From contig NW_022985448.1 of the NCBI RefSeq assembly GCF_010093595.1, forward strand, positions 968,471 through 1,032,470: DNA of 64,000 nucleotides, in the 5' to 3' direction. Positions 11,273 through 19,899 of the stretch are shown here, one piece after another (within the stretch, counting starts at the first letter, position 1; the number at the start of each line of letters is the position of its first letter). The stretch comes from Mytilinidion resinicola. Taxonomy: Eukaryota; Ascomycota; Dothideomycetes; Mytilinidiales; Mytilinidiaceae. The translations under genes were made by a program, and so were the position numbers. The notes beneath the pieces were generated by a model. That model made no database searches. It was not told the DNA's origin and saw only the letters and a list, made by a program, of their open reading frames with translations.

Positions 11273-11729
11273 GGCCAGCGCGTCTGGCTATCTTGCGCGG
11301 TCGGTGTTGGGCATGCGGAGCGTGCTGGACGGGGGGTGGATATAGATGTGTTCGTGTGACGAGCGAGTGTGGTGGTGTTGTTGCAGTGTCGTCATCTACG
11401 AGAACGGCCCCCAGACAGCGAAGAAGCAACTGGCGCATTCGGGGACGGCGAGGGAGGGTGGCGAAGGGGGCGTCGGCGTAGGCGGTGATGGTAGCTAAGG
11501 GGGGGCGAGAAGGGAATGGAGCGTTGTTGCAGGAGGAGATAGAATAACAGTGCGCGTCTCCAAGTTCGTAGACCCGCGCCGTGTTCCAAGCTTGCCCTGC
11601 CCCTCGCATGGGCCTCGCTCCGCCACTGTTCACCATCCATCGGGGGTACATTTCTACCTGCGACGGCCATGTACCCCGTGCCTATGACCCGTTCACTATC
11701 TTCTGTATACATAGCAGCGCTCCATAGCT
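11273..11729. promoter_or_regulatory. Divergent promoter interval, TBC gene / SPRTN-like gene
   Basis: The only space between two divergent start codons, so it must carry both promoters. Open frames within it overlap on both strands and look like composition artefacts. No specific factor site is claimed. Confidence 0.6.
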
Positions 11730-12878
11730 ATGCCCCTCACTGACGAGGACGCTGCGCTCCTAGCAATATCCACATTCTGTGAGCCCCCGCTCTCGCAGGA
11801 CCAGGAGGCAGCGAAGACATCGATCCAGAGCATCCTTCATGGCGAAGGAGCTGATCCGTTCGTAGATATTCACGAACTGTTCGGTCTCTACAATATTTTG
11901 TATTTTCGGAGCTTGCTTCTACCCCAGGTTGAGGTACTATGGTCTCCTCGTCTAACTCTGTAAAGCACCTCTCACCTTTTTGTAGACATCCCCCACTAAC
12001 CCAGGTATTATAGCTGTGCAGGCATTTGTGAGCTCACTAAAGACAATGAGGGCAAGTACCGTCGAATTCGTCTCAAGCTCTCTGAGCCTTTGCTCAAATT
12101 CCGGCCTCGAGAAGATACAGTCGATACCCTTCTTCACGAGGCCATTCATGCGTACTTCTTCATCACTACATCGTGGCATCATTCCCGGGGCGATGATGGC
12201 ACAGGGCACGGTCTTGGGTTCCAATTATTGGCAGATTCTATTAACAGCCATGGATCCTACGCAATAACCGTGTATCACACGTTTCACGACGAGGTTGACA
12301 GCTACCGGACCCATGTTTGGCAATGTGACGGTCCCTGTCGTCAGACACCACCTTATTTCGGACTCGTCAAACGCAGCATGAACCGTGCTCCTGGAAAGAG
12401 TGATACTTGGTGGGACAAGCATCAAAACGACTGCGGGGGAACCTATGTCAAGATTGCTGAACCCGAACCTACAAAACAGCAACTAAAGAATCTCAGCTTG
12501 AAAGCAAGGGCTGGTAGGCAGAAGAATAAGCTCGACAGCTGGGTTGCACCAACAGCAAAGAGTGCTTCTGGTGTAGAGAAAGCCTGTGTCATACAGAGTC
12601 CGTCAATTCCATCCGCGAAAAGTATTAAGGAGGGCCGTAATCTCACTCTGGGTGACCATGGAGGTCTTAAGAGGCGTTTGGATCTTTTCTCAGAGACAAG
12701 TAGCGTCACTCAATACGTCGATCGTGAGTCTGCTTTGCTGGAGGACCACCCCTCGGCTGTGAAACGGCCGAGACATGATATAGACGAAAGGTCAACTCAG
12801 GTTGAGTGCCCGATCTGTGGACTCACTGTAGCAGAAGAAAACATCAATGAGCACCTTGATGAGCTGCATTCCTCTTAG
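11730..12878 (+). CDS. SPRTN/Spartan-like DNA-protein crosslink metalloprotease
   Basis: Two exons, 11730-11959 and 12014-12878, intron 54 nt; 364 aa. The splice joins SPRLTL to CAGIC, matching the SprT domain of animal Spartan. Family role: DNA-dependent protease digesting proteins crosslinked to DNA during replication, recruited through ubiquitin and PCNA. Seen: SprT domain in the N-terminal half with zinc-binding catalytic HEAIH at about 118-122, the TVYHTFHDEVDSYR block, zinc-ribbon cysteines (CDGPC and the later CGGTY), a basic linker, and a C-terminal UBZ4-type finger with CPIC...H...H at about 338-362. The complete SprT plus UBZ layout separates it from yeast Wss1, which has a WLM domain. 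The SHP and PIP peptides of the human protein were not confidently found. Confidence 0.93.
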
Positions 12879-13298
12879 CAATGGCTGGTCTTCTCCACGA
12901 GGGTCCTATCCTAATGGACTACGCCATTTCTGTATTTTGCTTCATTCCATCCGGCGTTTCGTCATGTTCCCACACTCTTCTCAGGGGCTACTATGTAAAA
13001 CAGTTCTTACAGCACGGATGTCTCCAGCGCCATATTTTGAGTCTCTGGTTGTCTCCTAAGTTGTCGTATCCCAGTCCAGCTGGGCTTGCCAAGTCTCCCT
13101 TTGGGTTGGCTCTAGGACAAAACAATTGGTTTGGATGCAGCCATAAGCCGGCTACTGATCCCCTGAAAAGCAGGCTCTTTGTAGCTGCCGAATTCTTTGG
13201 TGGTAGCCTTGTAGCGCCATCGAAGCAACTCTCCCGGCATTAATCAGAGCCTCCAATTCTGCGGCGCAGAAATATCTATGACCTGACTGCACTTCAAC

Positions 13299-13571
13299 AT
13301 GGCTATCTCCGCGATTCTTACTCCATCCACGAGTTCTTCTGTGTCACTGTACCTGGCACTCGGGCTCCTCCAGGTCGGAGCATCCAGCATCGCCGGATTC
13401 ATCTTGTGCTATCTAGTCTAGCGGCACAAGCACCACTATTGCGCTTACAGTTCGCACACCTGCCAGGACTACCAGCAAAGGGAGGTTTGGGTCCCGAAGG
13501 TGTACATTGCGCTCATCACAGTGGCTAGTACGACGACCTCCATTACTCTCACGGTCCCAGCGTCAGACTAG
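13299..13571 (+). pseudogene. Possible remnant of a small membrane-protein gene
   Basis: An ATG at 13299 opens 40 codons ending in a hydrophobic run (LGLLQVGASSIAGFILCYLV) at a TAG (13419-13421). The same frame then continues 49 codons to a second TAG at 13569-13571 and contains another hydrophobic run (VYIALITVASTTTSITLTV). Two membrane-like segments in one frame split by a single stop suggest a decayed small membrane protein, but chance is not excluded and no family is recognised. Confidence 0.25.
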
Positions 13572-13733
13572 TTCAATGAACATGCTACTAGGTCGTCGCA
13601 TCCATATTGGCTGCGTTCGCGCTGTCCTGCATGCATATCTCAAAAGTGTGGAAGACGATTCGTAGAGTGTCTGTTGCCTACGAGTCCAATTTGATGCTTG
13701 AAGGTTCGAATTATGCTGGAACTCAACGGGCAG

Positions 13734-13876
13734 CCACTGCTTGGAGTACTTCAATACAGTTGCAAAAATTTGGACATGATGCAGCACCCATAAGTGTGGA
13801 AATTGGGCGGGCAGGGACGCTGTCAGATACTTTTGATCGATATTGTGCTGCTTAATTGAGCCACTCCAAGCAGTGG
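13734..13876. repeat. Short inverted-repeat element, copy A of a small dispersed family
   Basis: Left end CCACTGCTTGGAGT at 13734-13747 is matched by its reverse complement ACTCCAAGCAGTGG at 13863-13876, giving a 143-bp element with 14-nt perfect terminal inverted repeats. The first ~26 nt match the element at 17601 with only a few transitions. No transposase frame inside, so a non-autonomous MITE-like sequence is the best description. Confidence 0.55.
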
Positions 13877-14191
13877 CATCCAGTGATCAAGAGGACACTG
13901 AAGCAGTCATGGACTCGCATCCACAAATCTTGAATTAGCTCTAAGATGTCATCTGCCGGCATGAATCTCATTCACCGCCAAGTCTCAGCCCTACCGCGCA
14001 AGCGAGGCTGGATTCACCCCCACATTTCCCCTGCTCTGTCGCCAACGGTGCCACCCACTCCACCAAAGCCCGCCGTTCCCGCTGCCCGCCACGGCGTCCC
14101 TCCCTCGGCGTCTTCACCGCTTTCCAAAATCTGCCGCCCATCGCAGACCGCGTTACCTCGTCGCGGCCCCGAGCTGCCTCAAGCTGTGGAG

Positions 14192-16932
14192 ATGGGCCGC
14201 AAGCCGAACCCGCTCATTCTCGAGTTCTTCAATCGCGGCGCGAAGCTTGAAGATGCCAGCAATCGCTACCAGCACACCTGCAAGGCTTGCGGGGAGAACG
14301 TACGTGCCGCATCGCCCTCGTATGCAGCTCGAGCTGATCACACTGCAGTTTCCAAAAGGCCGCATAGATAGCCTCACGAGCCACCTCACCAAGAAATGTC
14401 CCGCCATAACTATGCGCGACCGCCAGCGCGCGGTTCTCCAATTCCACGAGCTGCCCGACCTTGACGGCAACATGGCACCGACCACGAGCTCTCCCACCCA
14501 GCAGCAAGCCGGCCAGACCATGAACCTTCCCTTTGCGCCGAAGCAGGGAGCAATGTCAGCTCTGGAGACATTGGCTGAAGTCTCAAGGCAGCGACTGGAC
14601 ATGACCGGCAAACACACGCCCGGCAATGGCAGGCGGCAGTCTTCGCCGCGTGCCATTGGAACACAAACTGGAAATTATATGGACGAGTTCATAGTCCAGG
14701 ACGACAGACCCGAGGAGGCTGGTAGTGTGGTGGAACGAGTCGGTACGTGCTTGTGCCGCATTGGCTTTCTACCTATGCAAATGACTCATTTGTATCCGCC
14801 TGGCTATGGTGGTGGGCTGAAAAGGAAAAATACCAAGATTTTTCATATCACAAAAGCAACTCGCTTTGCTCTCTGCAGTACACCAACTGGCCCGAAAGAA
14901 GCTCTCCTTTTCCCGTCGTGCTCGACCATAGCTAACGGTTTTTGCCGACTAGATACTTCTGCCGCTCCTCCTCTGCCTTCTATATACCAGTACGGCTCCC
15001 TTCATTCACCTTCAGGCTCTCCTCACATCGGAGGGCTTCCAACGCCACATACCTCAGGGTCGTTGGCGGCACACCTGGTTCCTTCCCTCGTCATAACAGC
15101 TTCGGCTGCAAATGAGCTCTCGAACCTGCTGCCGCAGAATGGCCTGACTATGGAACCCGAACTCGGTGTGCCGAACGAAGGCATTACTGACAAGTACTTT
15201 CACAATACGCATGGCCGATCGCCGTGGGCGGGTCTCCAGTCGAACGCAATCGACCCGATGCTTCAAGACAATGGCAGGGATCACTCTATGCCTACAGAAG
15301 GGTTTGCGAGCAGAGCCCCCACATATCCACGGCCGATTGCAATGAATCCGAATACAACGCAGACTCATTTCACAACAGACTTCAGCATGAATCAAAGGCC
15401 TTCGAAACCTAAGGTCCGAGGAAGATTCACCGACTCGAGACGCAAAGAGGTTCAGGAGGTCAGAAAGCGCGGGGCATGTATCCGTTGCCGAATGCTGAAA
15501 AAGCCGGTATGACGCTCTGCCAAAATGGCTTGTACGCCTGCTGATAGATTTTAGTGTTCCGGGGAAAACCCATGCAGCACCTGCGTGAACGTAGAGAGCG
15601 CGCGCTTGTGGAAACAGCCATGCATAAGGACTCGAATTGCAGACGAGTTCGACCTATACGTGGCAGGTTGGTCTTCTGAAACATCTCCAGCACAACATTC
15701 AGCTCTAACATGTAATAGGCCTCTATGGTGTCTTGTCTTTCCATGCGGTCGGCCAGGCCAAGGGGCAGATTCACCTTGACCAGATCCCTGGTAGGATTGA
15801 AGCTACTCACTATGTAGATACTGCTACGTTTGCGACCTTCAAGCCACTCAAGTGTCAGCGATCACAGAGTTCCGCAATTGATCCAGCACTGTTAGGCAAC
15901 GGAAATGTGCCTCAATCTGATCCAACAAATCTTGAGATCGTAGACTCAGATAGCGATGACTTGTGCGGCAAGCTCGAGCTTTACATCCGGAAACTTGCCC
16001 CCAAATTCGCCGAATCCGAGCCTTCTGCCTTCATGAGGCCGACACTCGCAACCGCGTTTGCTATGAGCGCTGGAACAAATAAGGTTCGATCTCTGTTGTT
16101 CCTAAGCTGAGGGACGTCACTAATACAGCAACAGGATAATCTCCTCAGGCGTGTGCTTGAGCTGTGGGTAGCGACTCGAATTCTCGTCGATCACTCGATA
16201 CAGTGGCACCTCTTTCTCAATCCATCACACCCCCCTATGACCGTACCAGCTATTCTAGGCCAATCTGACCTAGAATCAACTTCTCGCACACCGATAACGC
16301 GCGAAAGCAATCGAGACTCTTACGATCTCATCAAAGGTCAATTGACGGGCACCATCGAAAAGAGTGCAGCTGCTCTCAGCAAATTCGTTATGAACGATCT
16401 AGAGAGGCGCTTGTTGCAACGGCAACAGGCCAATCCATTCGAAACCTTTCTGGTTGCGGTAGTTCTCCTCGCTTGTGTTGAGCGCATGTGTTGGCTGTTC
16501 AAGACTTGGGAAGTAGGCACGACTCGAAATGCCGACTTAAAACCCGAATCAGCCACAGCGGACAGGGATCTTGCACAAGCGCTCCAAGGATCACAGCCAG
16601 ACCTGCCGAACCAACCGTTACGCAATGCGAAATGGCCTCTGGATAAGCCGCCAGCATATTACAGCCAGCAAGGCGAGCGATTCAGCGACATCCTACACAT
16701 GCTACTAAAAATGCGAGGAGTCCCTCCCAAACTCACTCCTCGTATCGAAGACGGGGTGTGGGTTGCGTGGGGCGAAGACCCGGATCCTACGACGAGGGAG
16801 TGGTGCGAGACTGTTGCAATGACATCCGATATCCTAGATGAACGACCCAACGCACAATTCCTAGGCGTAGATCCTCGAGAATGGGAGCTGAAGTATATCA
16901 GCAAGATCATCAAGGCTGGCATTCAGTCTTAG
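14192..16932 (+). CDS. Dual zinc-finger regulator: BED-like finger plus Zn(II)2Cys6
   Basis: Six exons: 14192-14299, 14349-14742, 14953-15506, 15555-15666, 15719-16083, 16135-16932; 776 aa. Residues about 1-65 hold a BED-like finger (HTCKACGE then FPKGRIDSLTSHLTKKC: CxxC...HxxxxxC). A Zn2Cys6 cluster at about 340-375 reads CIRCRMLKKPC followed across an intron by SGENPCSTC and a final Cys in WKQPC. The last ~430 residues are a fungal regulator-like helical region with no visible catalytic motif. Start placed at MGRKPNPL, which opens the conserved block; an in-frame ATG at 13946 would add 82 Pro/Ala-rich residues. Intron 2 (210 nt) is a multiple of three and free of stops, so a retained form would add 70 residues including extra aromatic and basic residues. 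Nuclear DNA-binding role inferred; targets unknown. Confidence 0.8.
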
Positions 16933-17600
16933 GCAAAGAGGTATCTGATTTATGGCGTTAAAGATTAGGAATATCGGTCGGAAAAACTGTACTTCATGGA
17001 GTTCGGACCGTGATGGGAGACTAGCTTGTCTCTCATGGATCATAACGGCGGATCACTTGACTTTCAAGATACCAAGGGATTACAATCATGGGGAAGCACT
17101 TTTCTTTCCGTTTCATCTGGAGTTCAAAATACATTGTCATGGGACGAGGCGATGGCAGTATGTCTAGATGGATGGCAGATGTAGTATAGTACTACAGAGC
17201 ATCATTCTTTGGCTTAGGACTTAGGTAACTTCAAGGTCTGTTAAGCTAGAGAAGGATTCTGGGAGAGCACGACGTCAATCGCATACTTGTCAAGAGCTCT
17301 AACTTTGAAGTAGGGAAGATTCCATCTGTCCAACATGAAAATATTACTAGGTCTGCGTGCCGTCCGAAGCATGATCACACTTCACGTAACATGTTTAACA
17401 AGACTTTACATTTCAAGGGACAAAAAGTCTGTTTGGCACGCACTTTGTCTAGATTCTGCTAACAAAATGAAATAAATAATACAATCTGGTTTTCTCACGC
17501 CCATAACTTCGTCCATCACTTATCACGAGAATTGGTGTAGGGCATGCGGTGGGAAAATAGTGGCACACTCGCCACACAGTCTCGTGTGTACACCTGTCTG

Positions 17601-17699
17601 CCACTGCTTGGGGTGCTTTAATGCATTTTTAGAAACCTAAACGGCGTAGAAGCTCACTCTGCACTCCGTGGAAACTTGTTGAGGTACTTCAAGCAGTGG
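17601..17699. repeat. Short inverted-repeat element, copy B of the CCACTGCTTG family
   Basis: Begins CCACTGCTTGGGGTGCTTTA at 17601 and ends CAAGCAGTGG at 17690-17699, so the outer ten bases are perfect inverted repeats with weaker pairing inward. Its left end matches copy A at 13734 over about 26 nt except four transitions, and its right end also resembles copy A (TTGAG...CAAGCAGTGG). The two copies flank the dual zinc-finger gene. Confidence 0.5.
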
Positions 17700-17886
17700 T
17701 AGAGAGGTGCACCTATGAGTGAGACAGCGTGGTCGACGACTTCGACAGAAAGTGACAGTCACGAATCGAAGTATCCCTTAACCCGTCGTGGCGCAACACT
17801 CAGACTTCCAAGGGTTGGGCTCCGCTGAACATAAGTTGCAGTTCGACACCTATCAGCCTTGCGAATATTGTCGATCCTTCATAACG

Positions 17887-18052
17887 TACTAGAGGACCTC
17901 AAACGGTGCTAGGCGAGTGTGCGAAAAGCCTAGAGGGAGTGTGTTGCTCAAGTAATTCGCTAAGGTTCTTATCACTCGAAGCTTTCTATTGGTTGCATTC
18001 TTTTTTCTGTGCTTGTGTACGCTTCTATAGCACCGCTTGAGGTCCTCTAGTA
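17887..18052. mobile_element. MITE-like element with 25-bp terminal inverted repeats and TA flanks
   Basis: The sequence TACTAGAGGACCTCAAACGG at 17887, continuing TGCTA, is mirrored at 18028-18052 by its reverse complement with a single mismatch. The outermost TA on each side fits the TA target duplication of Tc1/mariner/pogo elements, leaving a core of about 162 bp (17889-18050). There is no transposase frame inside, so this is a non-autonomous copy or solo deletion derivative. Confidence 0.7.
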
Positions 18053-18116
18053 TGCTATTGTTATTCATGAAATAGCATCTTAGCAAGCCTGATAGCTCTC
18101 TGGGCCACCTTACACA

Positions 18117-18157
18117 GTGTTGAACTACTAAGTGTGCCACCTTAACCAGTTCAACAC
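18117..18157. repeat. Small hairpin with paired direct repeat
   Basis: GTGTTGAACT at 18117-18126 pairs with AGTTCAACAC at 18148-18157. A GCCACCTTA word occurs just before the left arm and again inside the loop. It probably belongs to the end of another degraded element; it is too short to classify. Confidence 0.35.
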
Positions 18158-18894
18158 ACCGTTTTCTTTAGTCTTCGTAACCTGCAGAGAGACAAAGATG
18201 TGAGACAGAAAGTCAATGCTTGTAGCTGATGAACCCCAGCGGGCCGCCCGTTTCATTGTCCTCCTCCCACCTTGCTGCTACTCCTTGCCGTCCATCCACA
18301 TGGCTAACACAGAAGGCGAACACCGAAACTGCTTATTGCTTTCAGCAAGTAATACACCGACCCATTTCCAAGAGAGCAATAAATTCGAAATAGACAAAAG
18401 TAATCTTTAGATGTAGCCCTATCCATCGGTATAGTTTTCATATAAAACGATAGGGTTTTGGTGGGATTAAATTGCTTTACTTTCAGGTGTCTTTTCGCTG
18501 GTTTGGTGTACCGATTTTCCGTTAGCCGCATGTCATCTTGTCCTCCTCAGTTTTTCCATTTTTAGGGTAACCCACTTCCGGGGATGGGTTCAAAATAGAT
18601 GTTTGAGAGGATAGGAAGATGTTGGTTTGCCTTGGGATTTATGAAGATGAAGAGAACAGACATTTGTACGACGATACACTGTATTGCAACTAGTTTTGAA
18701 CCTATGCCATAGCATGCACTGAAGCTACCTACCCTACCAGCAGGTGTGATTTTTAACAATATTTTTGGCCTCGTGTGGCTCGAAGACTTTTTCATCGCTC
18801 TTTCACACACGACCATAGGTAATAGAACGCCAAATATGTCACGTAAAGTGTGGTCGGCTTCGGACGGCATATATATCACTATAATACACATAGC

Positions 18895-19180
18895 TTATCT
18901 CAGGAACCTCAGACGCTCTACAGAGTGGATTTGTGGCGGTTGCATAACTCAGCACCTACCATCCCCCCCTGCAACCCCCCTGCAACCCCCAAAATTCCTC
19001 TGTAGAGCGTCTGAGCTCAAATGGGCCTCTACGAGGAATTCCTTTCCCGTCTGTGCCCGTCTGTGTGTATCACGTGCATAAGCATAATTCAGCATAACCC
19101 GTGCACGGGTGCACGGACATACGTTCACCGCAGGACGGGCAAGGCAATTCCTCGCAGAGGGTCTGAGGTTCTTGAGATAA
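18895..19180. mobile_element. Compound inverted-repeat element (two nested hairpins)
   Basis: The outer ends TTATCTCAGGAACCTCAGAC (18895-18914) and its near-exact reverse complement (19161-19180, one mismatch) define an element of about 286 bp. Inside, CTCAGACGCTCTACAGAG (18909) pairs perfectly with CTCTGTAGAGCGTCTGAG (ends about 19015), and a second inner pair runs from CTCTACGAGGAATTCC (about 19030) to the AATTCCTCGCAGAG block (about 19146-19159). It looks like two related MITE units fused or nested. No coding capacity. Confidence 0.6.
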
Positions 19181-19899
19181 CACACAGCCGTGCGCACATA
19201 GGCTTGGCACAAAAGGTCACGTGAGATACATACCCTCCCCAGTTCACTGTGTTGTAAGGAGTACTCCACGACAGAAAATACGATTATGTTCAATCAAGAC
19301 GCGTCAAACTGCGAGAGTGCTCATTTTTATTCCCTGTCAAACATTTAACTGTTCCGAGGTTGTCCCTCGGAGGGAAGCCGGATTTATCTGCAGATCTCTG
19401 AATCTAGATGCCGCCAATATGTGTGGCGCAAAGTAGGACCGAAAACGGCATCGTCTCTACCTCCCTTTACCCCAAGGACGTCGCCTGCGTGCCAAGTCAC
19501 GACTTCCATCTCGCCCTTCGTGATACCTTCGTCATTCATCTCTACGATTATCGTGTTTGCTGCCTCGAGTCTGCGGTTTGTCTCCTCCGCGCTTCGACGT
19601 GCGCGTACCCCTAACGCGCTCTCCACAGCTCTCAAGGCCCACCCGCACGAGCTATGGAGGTCAAATCCTGCGCGACACCTTTTTAACTCTCCTCTCTTGT
19701 TAGATATACCCGGGCGTTAGCGGCCAATTGAACCTTCTCTGTTTTTAGCGTTATATACCTACTTTCACTCGTCTTTAACGTGAGTACCTCTCCCCTTGGC
19801 TATACCTTCCAAGGTTTAAGGCCTTGGACCTCTGTTCCGGGATGGAATGCTAAACGTGACATGCATAGATTATAACATTCATCGACACTCGACGTCAAT

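Larger units (their letters stand above)
12879..14191. other. Intergenic region with a repeat element and a broken hydrophobic frame
   Basis: Follows the SPRTN-like gene. Contains a short inverted-repeat element (13734-13876) and a two-part hydrophobic frame interrupted by a stop (13299-13571), listed separately. An in-frame extension of the next gene begins at 13946. The 120-codon frame at 12881-13243 has no recognisable features. Confidence 0.5.
16933..19899. other. Gene-free, repeat-rich interval of about 3 kb
   Basis: No coding region could be supported on either strand. Several small inverted-repeat elements lie here (17601-17699, 17887-18052, 18117-18157, 18895-19180), with C-rich tracts near 18962-18990. 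The right end, from about 19700, should hold the histidine-kinase promoter. A nest of non-autonomous transposon relics is the simplest reading. Confidence 0.6.

Noticed and set aside
12881..13243. 120-codon frame directly after the SPRTN-like stop
   Set aside because: Most likely 3' UTR; no motif, no homology recognised, and no evidence for readthrough of the preceding stop.
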